Positions 9,795 through 21,860 are shown, counted from the first letter of the stretch. The stretch: DNA of 64,000 nt from Trichobilharzia regenti (GCA_944472135.2 OX235265.1:40831459-40895458), one strand, 5' to 3'. Translations and numbers: made by a program. The notes: generated by a model from the letters alone, not told the origin.

Positions 9795-10700
9795 GATATG
9801 GCATTACATAATGCCACAATGCCCAAGTTTTACATATACATTAAAGCTGCATCATAATGTATCCTACATCTAATAAAATCATACTCTACCAACGTGCCAA
9901 AACTCTATTTTTATGCAACTGTTTTTTTCCCTCATCTGCATAATAATAAAGACTTTTCTAATGCAATCAAAAATAATTCACACTTTTGTTGAGAAAGTTA
10001 CTGAAAACTAAGCACTTAAAACTAAAAAGTGATTGGCACAAGTATCTGAAGTATTCTTGAAGTACACTGTACATAAAACTACTCTTGAAATGGTCTATTT
10101 TTATTTCTTCTACACTTGTATAAAATACAAATTAAGAGCTTCTGAGTTAAATAAAGATTAGAAATTTCTTAGGATTTTTAAAATATATTTATAAGAATAC
10201 AAACAAAATATTTCTGAAAATTCATTTTTAAATGAACACATTGATTGGCGCACAATGTAAACCTTTATCTCGTTAATTATCTTTTACCTAGGAAATTACA
10301 ATCTAAGAAAAATGATTATTTCAAGTACAAATGTAGGCAGTTCATGTTATTCTAAATGTGTACATGGTAAAAAAAGATTAGCACAAGGTTCCCGAACAAT
10401 TCTTTTGCAAAATATTATGCACTTTACCTGTATAAAGAAGGACTAGTGATGATCTTCGTTCGATATATTAAAAAAATGGTATGAATACGTTTTAGTATGT
10501 TACTCCGATAACTTTTTGAGGTATTCATATCATTCATTTTACTGTTGAGAAATTAATTGGCGTTGATTGACTCATTTGCACACTAGCAATTTATTTCCTA
10601 TACAACCGTTCAGTGATAATGTTCAGTACTAACTTTGTTTTCAGTGGTTTTAGTTCCATGTGGAACATCGGTCTACATGCTTTGAATTATCAGTAGCGGT
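9795..10700. other. Intergenic, nothing recognised
   Basis: AT-rich; the first part is the flank shared by the palindromic family, the rest has no supported feature. Confidence 0.4.
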
Positions 10701-10829
10701 GGTGCTGTTTTCACGGGGTGGATTGCTAGCCTCTTTTTTCTGACCTGATATTGGTTGAGGAAAATTTAGTACCATATAGGCTTGGAATAGAACTCGAACC
10801 ACCGACGTTTCAGCTATCTGATGAAGAAA

Positions 10830-11188
10830 TCAACTTCCACGGTATAGGTAGCTAAGAAGTAATAATCACGCACACACTTCCATGAACGCACAAAGCATTC
10901 CTGGCAACAATTTGTCAGGTTTTTAGCTGTTGTTTTGTGCCACTTCGAAAGTGCTCAGTATACTGAAGACAAGAGCCTGTCGATTGTTGGCGACATGAAT
11001 AAAAGTCGTTCTCAGTAGTGGAGATCCATTCACTCTTTGTTACATCCCAGTTCCATTAAGCCCTTATAGTTTTACATGTTATTTTTCTTTCTGTCACACA
11101 TTTTTCCTCACTATATTTTTTCTGAATGTTTTTTTTCTTTACCTTTGTTTAGTATATGGAGTACAGCGAGTTGAACTGCTACACTTCT
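10830..11188 (+). mobile_element. RTE-1 remnant, internally deleted, left part
   Basis: The segment around 10835-10880 resembles the RTE-1 5' UTR block CAACTTCCACGGTGTGG--AGC-GG-AAGTAA. From about 10985 it jumps to the RTE-1 3' end: GCGACATGAATAAAAGTCGTTCTCAGT, then GAGTTGAACTGCTACACTTCT. The copy therefore lacks almost all of the coding region. A MITE-like element interrupts it at 11189, and the RTE tail resumes at 11674-11715. Confidence 0.55.
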
Positions 11189-11673
11189 GTCGAGTCTGGA
11201 GCAATAGGGTTGTACAATTTCTTGTTAAATGTTGACAGTGGAAACATTGTACATGACTTTTGTTTAAAACGACTCATTGTAAAATATTCATAACTTCAGA
11301 GTACAATCTAAAATACAGTTAACAAGTTATATAAATTAACGGTTACTTGGTGATACAGTTAAAGTCCTCTGTTGCGAATTATCAATTTAATCCACAGAAG
11401 TGTTCACTGATGGAGTCGTGTCTACTAGTTGTAATTAAGTCTTCGGATGAGAGGTTCCTGCAAAAACCGAATGGATACAACACGGTTAGTGGCGAAGCAA
11501 GTAGACAGTATGGACCAGAGGGAGGACGAAGCGTCGAGCAGCACACTGTATTTTAGGCTGTACTCCGAAGTTATGTATATTTTACAATAAATCGTTTTAA
11601 ACAAGAGTTGTGTATAATGTTTCCATTTCTAACATCTAACAGAAAAATGTACAACCACATTGTTCCATACTCC
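11189..11673. mobile_element. 485-bp MITE-like element with long TIRs and 8-bp TSD
   Basis: The left (about 11189-11322) and right (about 11545-11673) ends are inverted copies of about 115-130 bp. They share GGTTGTACA, GTTTAAAACGA and ATAACTTCGGAGTACA-type blocks. Flanking ACACTTCT (11181-11188) and ATACTTCT (11674-11681) form an 8-bp TSD with one mismatch. The RTE-1 tail that it splits continues in register on the other side. The interior has a 69-codon frame without known motifs. An 8-bp TSD fits hAT-type transposition, but no transposase is present. Confidence 0.75.
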
Positions 11674-11719
11674 ATACTTCTATGCAAAGTTCTATGTTCA
11701 AACTCAAATAGTCAGTCTG

Positions 11720-13420
11720 TGTGGCTGGTGAGTATTGTATCATTGGACCAATGATTCTTTTACTGCTGACAGATATCACAAATGTGAGATAAGCATAATT
11801 TTGATTGGTGTTTCTTTTTGTTACTATTGCTGTAACAACTATTACTACGAATAAGAAATTATAAAGTCCTACTGTTTGAGTATCATTTTTGATGTACATA
11901 ACTGAGGGTCTCTTCAGATTGCAGTTACCGTCTTATTTAGCAATATAGGATATCAAGCGAGGAGAATTGTTGAGTCGCACAAAACTATAAAGGACACAAC
12001 TGGGGGTATCCGCTTTTACTAATTGTCTCTACAAATAGAAACTGAATGTCTTTCCAAAAATAAGTGTGAAGACATGAAAACTGTTTAACAGCTCTTACTA
12101 CTAATTTGACGGTAGAACACCAGAGACTTGTTATCTTTGTGTAACGAAATTATGTACACTATCTTCAAATCACCATTTGCACAGATATTCTGTGTTGTGC
12201 TGCTTCTGGCCTTCATAGTGATTTTTTGTGTTCCTTCCACGTCTCCCATGTATATCCGCAACGCTTAATCATAAGCTTCCTCTGACATCAAATCTATCTC
12301 CCTGCCATTTGATGGTTTTATACCGCTGAATGTCTCTCGATGTACTACTGATAAATCTTATCATTAGCACACGCCACACTAGTAGTGCATTCGATAAAGT
12401 TCTAGAGTTCTAAGTGATAAGCATTACTTGAGGGTATCATTTAGAAAATAATGCCGAGATTGACGTTGGCTTATTTTATGGATCACTATGTCATTTATCA
12501 ATAAACACAGTCCAAATAATTCACCGTTTAGTTCTACAAACATTAAGCTTTTCTTAGGGTAATATTATTTTAACGAGATCATTCAAATTACTCTGCTTTT
12601 CAGATAGGCGTAAAATTATAACGAAACAAATAACCTCAGGTATCTGTATGAATTTTAAAAGAAGAAGAATTTTACCAGTAAGTTGAATTGTTTGGCCTAC
12701 AAAACTGTTCCATCAGAGTTTGATTGAATCCCGTCATGATGACAATAACTTGCTATGCTTTAAAATAGCACAACTTACTGATAAATGGTAAAGTATATTG
12801 AAGATTCCCTCAATATTAACATCAGTAGTATGTGTCCGTAAAAGACAAGCAAAAAAAACAAACTAATAAGTTTCACCCATCTTTTAATAACCTCTTTCTG
12901 TAATGGACTACAGGTTGTCATCATTACTTATGGTGATGCTTATACGACTTCAAATTATATATAACTTCTTACTTTAGGACAGATATGATGAACGTATCTC
13001 TGAATTCTTCATAATTAATTCGAAACGGAATATCATTACTTTAAAACAATTAGTCCCTTTTATAAACTTGGATAGTTTTATTAGAAGACGGAGATTATCT
13101 CAAGAATGTGATGCATTTACTCAATGCATCTGCAATGGTTTCAAAGCATTGTTTACCAAAGAAGGTTTAACGTGATGATGAATTGTTTTAAACTCATAAA
13201 GGTGGTTTAAACTTCCTAGCTGCCAGCTAGGGATTCCATAAACTTTAGAATACGCCCCAAACACGTTCTATAGATAGGTTTAAAAGATGTGTAAATATCA
13301 ATTTTATGTCCTGTTTCTATAATCTGTTTCGCAGTAGAAGAGCTAGGTCGTCTAATTCGCCATTAATGGGTTCAGAGGACTCCATTTGCTTTTGAAACTA
13401 TTTAAGGATATGCTCCGAAG
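11720..13420. other. Intergenic, nothing recognised
   Basis: No supported gene. The 12180-12390 part is slightly more GC-rich, with broken minus-strand frames that could be an old retroelement; I could not place it. Confidence 0.35.
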
Positions 13421-13423
13421 CCC

Positions 13424-13609
13424 TTACTTGTAATGACCGATGATTCCTTTATATGAATTTGTGCCCACACATACATTTAAATTAGTAGATACAGTAGGAT
13501 ATATACAATTTTTCACACGTTGTAAGGGCTTAGATGGATATATAGGCTTAGCATTCTCAGTTATTTGGATCTCAGATGCATAAAATGTCTTTTTAATCGC
13601 AGCATTCAT
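13424..13609 (-). pseudogene. Possible PLE endonuclease relic
   Basis: The 61-codon frame has RVKNCIYPTVSTNLNVCVGTNSYKGIIG, faintly similar to the C-I-Y, C and YIGR layout at the start of GIY-YIG domains in PLEs. No other support. Could be chance. Confidence 0.2.
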
Positions 13610-14151
13610 TCTCTGTCAAATTACCAAGCTGCTAGGATCACCCATGTAGATTAGCTTAATATATGTGTCATTTTAGTTTATTTGTGGAGTACGTTAAAGA
13701 ATGATCGGTTTCAGTGTATATTTTAACAAAACTTGACCTCTGCTAGAGTAGAACACCACTGATATATCAAAAAAATGTTATGTAGTTGTATAGATGCAAA
13801 CAGAAGGTTTTGAGGTCACAAACCTGTTTTGTGAAGCTTTTATTTCACAGTTTATATGTATACACATTTGTTTATTTTTTCAGTTGCTCTCAGGTGTCAG
13901 TTAACATAAAACTCATATATATATAATGCAGCCTTATCTATAATGTTACAGCCTTACATATTATGTTACATATAGTAATATATGTGGTCCAGCCTCTTCT
14001 TTCCATCAATATTTTGAAAACCATTTATGTCCTAAAATCAATTAACTGTAATGCAGATATCATTGACTTTGACTAGCTACACGTAAGCGTGCACTTTTAA
14101 AATGGAACGAACGATAATGAAAATAAGAGCAACACGATATGCATGCAAACA
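13610..14151. other. Intergenic flank of RTE-1A
   Basis: Nothing recognised except the target-site sequence CATGCAAACA at 14142-14151. Confidence 0.5.
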
Positions 14152-15886
14152 AATCATCAGTGAAACAATCTCGGAAAAAAATGGCACTATAATTAGCTCC
14201 CAGGATAGACGACTGGATCGTTGGAAAGAGCATTATGAGGAGCAGTTTAATTGGCCCACAGCCACGCTCAACCTTCCGAGCATCCAACACCTCCCTGAAT
14301 GGGATATAAACACAGGTCCTCCGTCACTAACTGAGGTTACTAAAGCTGTCACCAATCTGAAACTAGGCAAAGCAGCGGGACCTGATGGAATGACTCCAGA
14401 GGTATTTAAGTACGGTGGAGACAGCTTACTGTCTGCATTAACTGAGGTACTAGGCAGCGTCTGGGAATCAGAAGAAGTCCCATCGGGTTGGTGTAAGTCA
14501 CTGATTATCCCCATATACAAGAAGGGAGACAAGTCTTCCTGTGATAATCACAGAGGGATTAGCTTGACTAATATAGTATCTAAAGTCTTAGGCTCAATAA
14601 TCATGCGTAGACTGAGTGGTGCTCGGGAGGCACAAACACGAGAGAGCCAGGCAGGCTTTAGACCAGGAAGAGGGTGTATTGATCATATCTTCACCCTCCG
14701 ACAGATTCTAGAACATAGGAATTCCTACCGGCGTCCAACAGTCATTATATTTCTTGACCTAAAGGCAGCATTCGACTCTGTCGATCGAGAAGTTCTCTGG
14801 AGATGCTTGGCTGTAAAGGGAATTCCGAGAAAATATATTGCACTGATTAAGGCACTCTACTCGTACTCATACAGCCAGGTGAGGGCTTACGGCGAGCTGT
14901 CATCTGAACTGATGACGACCAGTGGTGTCCGTCAAGGATGCCCATTATCTCCTTTTCTATTCAACTTCATCATAGATGTGTTAATGGACTTAACCCTAGG
15001 TGACTTCAGCGACTCAGGAATTGACTTGCTACCGGGGAATAATCTCGTTGACTTGGAATATGCAGACGATATAGTCCTTCTAGGCGAAGACGCTGACGAA
15101 ATGCAGAGTCTTCTAAACACCTTGAGCCGCAATCTACGAATGTTTGGCATGCGATTCGCTCCCGCCAAATGCAAGATGATGTTACAGGACTGGACTACAT
15201 CGACGCCTAGTTTAAAAATAGGAAGTGAAGTGGTAGAGCACGTTGACCGCTTCACTTATTTGGGAAGTACCATCAGCCCCAACGGGCTGATCTCTGACGA
15301 AATCTCAGCACGAATACAAGGGGCTCGTTTCGCATTTGTTAGTTTACGCCGACTCTGGCGTAGACGAGATGTTCGACTATCGACCAAAGGGCGGGTGTAC
15401 TGCTCATCAGTCCGCTCCGTCCTCCTTTATGGTTGTGAGACCTGGCCACTGAGAGTGGAAGACATGAAAAGACTAGCTGTCTTTGATCATAGGTGCCTGC
15501 GCTCTATTTCCCGTGTAAAGTGGCATAATAAGGTGAGCAACATGGAGGTTAGGCGTAGAGTTCTAGGTAAACAGGGGAAATCAATCGACGAAGTCGTGAA
15601 GCTACAAAGACTGAGATGGTTAGGACATGTGTTACGTATGCCAAGCCATCGCCTCCCTCGACGAGCAATGTTAGCGGATATAGGGTCAGGCTGGAAAAAA
15701 GCTAGCGGCGGTCAAACAAAAACTTGGCACCAGTCAATGAAATCCACAACAGTTGGTCTAAGCCACGTAGGAAGGTGTAGACTTCCAGGCTGGGGTCCTC
15801 GGGACGGTAAAAATCTATGGTTGGAAACAATTGGTGACATGGCTCAAAATCGTTCTCAGTGGCGCAGATGCATCCACTCCTTGTGA
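14152..15886 (+). CDS. RTE-clade reverse transcriptase (C-terminal two-thirds of pol)
   Basis: An open frame runs to 15886; its first in-frame ATG, at 14102, lies in host DNA upstream of the insertion, so no native start exists. In order: linker ([10 protein letters not shown], about 14155); RT fingers with [53 protein letters not shown] (motif A); [15 protein letters not shown] (motif B); [10 protein letters not shown] (motif C, both aspartates present); then the thumb and a C-terminal region with LYGCETW, DHRCLRS and [12 protein letters not shown] typical of RTE elements. Catalytic residues look intact, but the endonuclease is absent. It is mobile-element protein, not a host gene. Confidence 0.9.
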
Positions 15887-16069
15887 CTTATGATCTCCAA
15901 TGAAACTGTTTTGTTTTTCTTTATTACTCCTTTGTCTCACACCTCTGCTCACTGTTTCTATTATGCTTTTCTTGTACTTTCTTCTCTTGCTTCGCGTGCT
16001 ACACGGAGTGTGGCGACTTGAACTTCCGCACATTTGTGCAAAGTTCTATGTCGAAAACAGACAGACAGA
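14152..16069 (+). mobile_element. RTE-1A: 5'-truncated RTE-clade LINE with 10-bp TSD
   Basis: Direct repeats CATGCAAACA at 14142-14151 and 16070-16079 delimit a 1918-bp insertion. Its 3' end is the RTE-1 UTR ending GTCGAAAACAGACAGACAGA. Homology to the full-length copy at 55052-58809 starts in the linker between endonuclease and RT, so the endonuclease was never inserted: a classic 5' truncation. The coding frame is open to the natural stop, so the insertion is young. Confidence 0.92.
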
Positions 16070-16424
16070 CATGCAAACATTTTACTCATTTTTTGACAAC
16101 AGTATGTAGTTTGAGTTAAAAATCTCCTCTTTTCTGCAATGTGACAACGGGAAAACTGTTGAACTGTCGTCATATAAAATTAGGAATAAGGCTGATATTA
16201 TTTTTATCACTCCTGATGTGGACTGTTATGGGATCATCACTTTAAATAAAGACTAGTTACAACAATAAGATCTCTACCATTTATGATGAATGCAATTAAA
16301 TGAACTAAAACATCCTTTTGAGAAAGTAGAAAAATAAAACAAGTGAAATGAATAGTCACTTTTAGTTAACCAAAATGATTTGGTAAGTTTGGTTAGTTGA
16401 GTCTTAGAATACTCTCCATCCACT

Positions 16425-16612
16425 CATGTGGCCAGGGCTCGACTCCCTACTGACGCATTTGTAAAACTTGCTTATTTTACTAGCTGAGAGTAAGCCAGGG
16501 GAAGAGGGAAGGTTGACAGTGATGCACACCCAAAATGTGAAACTAAAATCATGGCTACTGAAGCTTCAAGGTGTTTGAAGCCCTACGTTCGATTCAGAAC
16601 TCGAGAAATGAA
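16425..16612 (+). mobile_element. Diverged SINE-A-like repeat
   Basis: Contains TGTGGCCAGGGCTCGACTCCC, resembling a tRNA box-B region, and later CTACTGAAGCTTCAAGG followed by TTTGAAGCCCTACGTTCGA, which matches the shared SINE-A/RTE-2 tail. The rest (16080-16424 and 16613-17560) holds only AT-rich sequence and a short TATATATATA run at 16790. Confidence 0.45.
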
Positions 16613-17564
16613 AGAAAATTACACCACATTAGGTAGAAGTCTAGCAGTTCATTTTTGCTTGCACTTTATTAATATTCATATATTTATGTTCAAATGGCTT
16701 ACACTAGGCAAAAATTTATAAACGCCTACAAAAACGTATCTTTTGGTTCAACTTTAAGATTTCGTCTACAGATTTACGTTAGTGGTTATATATATATATA
16801 GTATATGTACTGTTGAATTCTGTCTAAAACAGGAAATGTGGGCATTTTGATTGACAGCGTACTTGACTACTCAAACAGCTTTTCAATGAATGTCTGTTAC
16901 TAATCTTGTTCTTTAATATTATAAGATACTTTATAACGATAAATTAGTGGACTTTGAAACAGACAGAGTTAAATACATTCATTTGGATGAATTCCAGCCT
17001 GTGTTAATCATTCTTTAACTAGATGAAATTTTATTATGGAGCATTATTACAGCATCTAACTTTTAATAGCATAATAAAGCTGAACTCAGTCTGACATGCA
17101 TTGTAGATGTATATATTACAGCATAACACAAAGATATATATATTTATAATAAATAGTTAATGAACTGTTAGAACTCAGTTACTCTAAACAGATATTTCAT
17201 GCAAAAGGCCATGAAATACACTAATGTATATGTCTAGAGGGGGGTACGACAGTGACAGACTGTCCGGATCCAGTAGTCAGTAAACGAAGTTGTTTTCTCA
17301 AATATCACTGAAGGTGTTGAGTAGAATATTATCTGTAAAGTTCTTGCTTAAAAAGATGCTAGTCCACAGAGAACCTCCATTTTCCTGCTTTGTATGAAAG
17401 ACAGTTAAAAAGAATTCACTTTTTGTATAATAAGATATTAAAGTTAATAACTATTGCATCTAATGTATAGCTATATAACTGTTTTGTTAAAAGACTTCCG
17501 CGACAAGTCAAGAATTAGCAAAACATAAACTTTTATGTGTGCCAGTAATAATAAAAAACACTAT

Positions 17565-17955
17565 CATGAGCTGACATCGGTTAGAGAACCATTGGAAAAA
17601 CTGGGAGTATTGGATAACTGTTTTGTCCTAGTATGGGACTCTTCATCAGCATGCACCTGTGACCCCACCAGAGGTCGAATGCAGAATCAACAGATTACGA
17701 GGCCAGCTGGAGTTCGAACCCACGACCTTGCAGCTACACAGCAAGCTCATATACCATCAGGCCACTGGGTCCTGATTCAGTGACCAGCCCATGATATCCG
17801 ACTTCTTCCGATTCACAACATAGAGCGACCACTAGCCAATGTCTTCGGCGATTATTTGTCCTCACGCCCGACCTGATGAACAGTTCTAAGCTACGACGAA
17901 ACAGATGCCAGGCTGTACTCGCAGATTTTCTAGTGATTCTCGAATCGATGTCAGC
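17565..17955. mobile_element. tRNA-headed SINE between inverted hammerhead-like arms
   Basis: Inverted arms about 17565-17650 and 17860-17950 share GAGCTGACATCG at their outer ends. The minus-strand arm contains CTGATGA (17649-17643), a GTCC/GGAC stem II and AAAA where GAAA is expected. The plus arm has CTGATGA (17873-17879) and an intact GAAA (17898-17901) but a weakened stem II. Between them, on the minus strand (about 17760-17680), is a tRNA-like unit with GTGGCCTGATGG (box A) and GGGTTCGAACTCC (box B). Confidence 0.6.
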
Positions 17956-18128
17956 TCATAATGAAATCCTGTAACCAATCAATCAAATCTCTACAAACCA
18001 ATACTTGAAAAATACTATTCATTTGAGAGTCATATACTTCATTTATTCAGCTCATTACGGATCTACACCAACTAAATTATTCTTGAAATGAATAAAACTG
18101 AATTGTTGCAATGTAAATGTGCAATGCA

Positions 18129-18365
18129 ATGTGTGTCGGTGGGACAGCGGTTAGGACTCTCGCCGACCATGCACATGGTACGGGGTTCGATTTCTTGCCA
18201 CAGACACACTCCTTTACCTCACTGAGCCAGAAATAATGCTGGTAAAGATGAAAGGTTTGATATGAGGCTAGCAACCCCATCCTGTAAAAATAAACACTGC
18301 TACAGAAACTTCAAGCCACTAGCTTGAAGCCCTATGTTCCACTGGGAACGTGAAGGAAAAAAAAT
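18129..18365 (+). mobile_element. SINE-A, plus-strand copy
   Basis: Begins GTGTGTCGGTGGGACAGCGGTTAGG, with GGGGTTCGAT (box B), the body CTCCTTTACCTCACTGAGCCAG, and the end CTTGAAGCCCTATGTTCCAC-GGGAACGTGAAGG then an A-run. Same family as 9281-9497 and 37828-38056. A clean TSD was not found. Confidence 0.85.
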
Positions 18366-18877
18366 TCAATGAAGAAAGCTGTCACAAAGTGAAAGTATTT
18401 AAATTTTCAGTTTTTCCTAAGAAATAAATTGGAACTTTATCCAGTTGTTTTTATACACAGTGGTTCTAAGGAGTTTTGTTAAATGTATATGACTTCATCC
18501 CCTATTCCGAAGAAACTTATTCATAAGTAATAACGAGTATTAAAATGTCCTCAAAAGGACATCAGTGAACAAAAAATACTTTATCACTGTGAGGTATGTT
18601 AAATAAAACTATTTTATTATGGAATTTTAGTCTACTAGAGTGCTTAAATTCTGCTATTGTGTGACTTAATGAATTCTGTGAATATGTGCGTTGTTTTGGT
18701 CTGACAAACTTCCAGTATCACTAACTGAAATTGATTTACTTTCAAATCCCAGATGTCTCGCAGATGATGTTAAAGAAACACAATCACCTCCATTCGATAA
18801 CAACAAAAGACGCATGTAAATTGGAAGCTTTTACGTCTACACCTCTTAGCGATAAATGTATTAAATATGTATTAAAT
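18366..18877. other. Intergenic, nothing recognised
   Basis: No supported feature; an 88-codon frame starting at 18731 becomes RTE-2 sequence at its end and is otherwise random. Confidence 0.45.
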
Positions 18878-18888
18878 ATCACGACATC

Positions 18889-19419
18889 AAAGCCAGAATC
18901 GGAAAAGCAAGACAAGCTTTCATTACTCTCAAATCTGTGTGGAAGTCAACAGCAATCAGCATCAAAAATAAGATCCGGATTTTCAACTCCAATGTAAAGT
19001 CAGTGCTACTATACGGATCAGAGACTTGGCGAGTCATAAAGAGCATCTCAAACAAACTTCAAACCTTCATTAACAACTGTCTCCGCTCAATACTCAAGAT
19101 CAGATGGCCAGAAAAGATCAGCAACAGGGATCTCTCGGAGCGAACCAATCAGGAACCGATTGTGAAACAAATAGGCAGAAAGAAATGGAGATGGATTGGC
19201 CATACGCTGAGGAAACCATCAAGTGACATCACTAGACAAGCCCTCGAGTGGAACCCGAAAGGGAGGCGGCGAGTTGGTCGTCCAAGGGTGACTTGGAGGA
19301 GGTCATGCGAGGAGGAGATGAAAGCATGTGGACAGACCTGGAGCGGAGTGAAAACGTTGTCAGAAAACCGAAGTCAATGGAGGTGCGCAGCTGAAGCCCT
19401 ATGTTCCTCTAGGAACTAA
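18889..19419 (+). pseudogene. RTE-2 pol C-terminus
   Basis: After a frame change near 18937 the frame reads [64 protein letters not shown] and ends NRSQWRCAAEALCSSRN. This layout parallels the RTE-1 C-terminus (LYGCETW, RWLGHVLRMP, NRSQWRR) but is clearly a different family. No RT motifs remain. Confidence 0.8.
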
Positions 19420-19439
19420 AGGATACAATAATAATAATA
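18889..19439 (+). mobile_element. RTE-2: 5'-truncated LINE with 11-bp TSD
   Basis: Flanked by ATCACGACATC at 18878-18888 and 19440-19450. It encodes only the C-terminal pol region, starting at RIGKARQAF. The 3' end has GAAGCCCTATGTTCCTCTAGG then AACTAAAGG and an AATAATAATAAT tail. The length (551 bp), the perfect TSD and an open frame to the stop at 19419 indicate a fairly recent insertion. Confidence 0.9.
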
Positions 19440-19874
19440 ATCACGACATCGAATGGTGATAGAGAAAAATTAGTTAGTTAATATCGACGAGGTTCGGTGA
19501 TTAGGAGGTAAAATTAAACGGTTTTCTGAAGTGCGAATTTAACTTACTAGCATAAGCAAAGCACACAAAATTAATATGTTAGCTGGAGTATATATTATCC
19601 AGTCACTCATACACGCACAGTTTCCTTATGCTAAAATAATTTCAGTTTTTGTTTGCTATTAGTTCAGACAGTCTCACTTGACAGCTCATAAGTTCATAAT
19701 GCTCAGGTTGGTAAACAAATCACTGAGTACATATTGTACATTGCCCAATAACTTCATGAAATTAAATAAACCACCAAAATCAGAATCAATAATATATACT
19801 ACGTTACTTTAATGTGTCTCTGATTAGTAGGAATTTAAGAATTCAACCAACTTCATCTTTCAACTAAACTATTC

Positions 19875-20100
19875 GGATGTTATGCATACCACCTAAAGGC
19901 TCTACTGGCCCAAGCTCTCTAGCGGATAACGCTTTGGTATTTGAAACTGTAGACACTGGGTTTGAGCCTCAGTTGGGACACCATCACCCACTAGGGGTGC
20001 AAGTACATCCAGATAACGAGTCCCAAATAGGGCGAGATGCGCATACTGGATTCCACTGTTGGTCACCATCCACCAACTGTCTTCAAAATAGGCATTATCT
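19875..20100 (+). mobile_element. Sm-alpha-like SINE, tRNA head, dead hammerhead
   Basis: The tRNA-like head has GGCCCAAGCTCTCTAGCGG and a box-B-like GGGTTTGAGCCTC. The hammerhead region follows: CATCCAG precedes ATAACGA (20013-20019, expected CTGACGA), then GAGA (20034-20037, expected GAAA), then TACTGGATTCCACTG. Both conserved boxes are mutated, so no cleavage is expected. Confidence 0.75.
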
Positions 20101-20114
20101 GTTATTTCACTTTC

Positions 20115-21245
20115 TATTCTAAGTCTAGTCTCATTCTTACATAAAAAGGATAAATACTATACATTATGCACCTGTCATAAGCGTAGTTTAATTTATTTTC
20201 CAAAAAAATAGCTTGTTCACTTTAAAAATGATTTATGCAAATTGTAAATTTTTTTTGTAAGTGAAAGCGGAATTATGCAAACAAATAGAAGTATGAAGTC
20301 TAGGAAAGCATACATAAGTATTGACGATGATGTTTGTAATTCTTAATGACGTAATGATTAATCTAGCAATAATGGAGAAAAGATTTGTAGCTCAGATGGA
20401 TTATTTTGATTTGCCTGTAATCTCTGAGCTTCGCAATAAACATAGCAACAGTCAAATGTAAGTTCATTTTTACAGAAACTAGTTAAGAAGAAGAAGAGGG
20501 GAGTTTAGACAAGAAACAATCTATAGTTATATTGGTCAAGGTAATTTATGAAATTATATTTTGATCATTACAGCTCACTATCTAAAAGACGTTATCGTAT
20601 GTATTGCAATTTCAAAATATACCATCCACATCTAAAACAGCTGTATGTAAATGAAGTTGCTGTATCTTATAATGGTAGTGTTGTGATGGTGGCAGTTGTA
20701 ACAAGCAGAAAGTAGAGGACAGTGGGAAAGAGACATTAAAAGGCTTGATCAAAACAAATATACTTTTCCCGTTAACAGCAATCTATTAAAGAACATTAAA
20801 AACACCGCTTCATAATGGAGTTCGGCTCTGGACTACTACGCACTATCAGTCATCAGAAAGAGAACTGCACTTGCAAGACAAGTCGTTTCGATAGAGATTT
20901 TAGAACAGACACATATCATTAAGCAAGAATACATAGAAGGTGAATTACTTTCTCATAGTGTACACCAAGAATTTATGTCCAAGTACATAATGGCATGTAT
21001 ACGTACTTAGGCAAACTGATATCTACACAACATGTACAAATAACCTTCAACCTTAGTGCAATGATAGACTAAATTAATTTGTCATTTTTACTATTTCAGT
21101 ACCTAATGAAACAAATGTCTTTCATCAGGCATGACAAGCAATCTCTACAATCTCCTGGGACGTTTAAAATTTACACTTCTAATATGTCTACATCTTAGCT
21201 GTTATCAGTAGAACTAGACAAAAATACAGAAAATGACATTTAGAT
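20115..21245. other. Intergenic, nothing recognised
   Basis: AT-rich with no supported gene, RNA or repeat. Confidence 0.4.
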
Positions 21246-21249
21246 ACAG

Positions 21250-21445
21250 TCACTGTCTAACTTATTTTCAAAAGAAAGGATACTGAACAAAGAGTACTAT
21301 TCTCGATAACCTCCTCTTCATCAGGCTCTACAGTTATATATACATTATAGTGAATGAATGAATTAGTGTTATTAACAACATAAGTGTTGCTTAAATAACA
21401 TCGAATCAACAATATTGATGAATTACAGCTCAATGGCATCAACAT
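21250..21445 (-). repeat. PLE-like terminal repeat, third copy of the 8000-8810 end sequence
   Basis: On the minus strand the block TTGATTCGATGTTATTTAA then AACTGTAGAGCCTGATGAAG, GAGG, TTATCGAGAATAGTA matches both outer arms of the 8000-8810 composite. The CTGATGA box is intact (21324-21318), but the downstream box is GAGA (21304-21301). Confidence 0.6.
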
Positions 21446-21499
21446 GAAATAAGCTGAATGTCAGAAAAATTAGGAAAGATAATATTACGAATTCATGAA

Positions 21500-21860
21500 T
21501 TTATAGTCTCTACTGAAGGCCGGCCAGGGGAGTAGTAGGAGCTAGCTGGACTTGCTTCTTTTGAACACAGAGCACTGGTTGTTTGAGGTGAATCGCAATA
21601 GCCTCTGTTGTTTGGAGCAAACGGTGCTTCGATGTTTTTGGCAATTTATTAGGCACGCGGTGGATGATAGAGAAGGATTTCTTCAACGCTGGCTGGCTTT
21701 GTGGCCGGCCGGTTTGCACCAGATGGTTCAATATCGAAATGTCGATGGTATTGACTACACCTTTAGTAAACAGTGTCACAAGTCTAGTCCTGAGTTTGGT
21801 TCAGGCCATCGTGAAGTGGTGGGGTTCCCACTGTCCGAAATGTCTCAAACGTTTTAGCCC
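21500..21860 (-). pseudogene. PLE endonuclease C-terminal fragment
   Basis: The minus-strand frame has PALKKSFSIIHRVPNKLP, then LLQTTEAIAIHLKQPVLCVQKK, paralleling the EA-AIH-YNPELC-QK tail at 146-378. Upstream sequence to about 21860 appears to continue in broken frames. No GIY-YIG core is visible. Confidence 0.5.
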
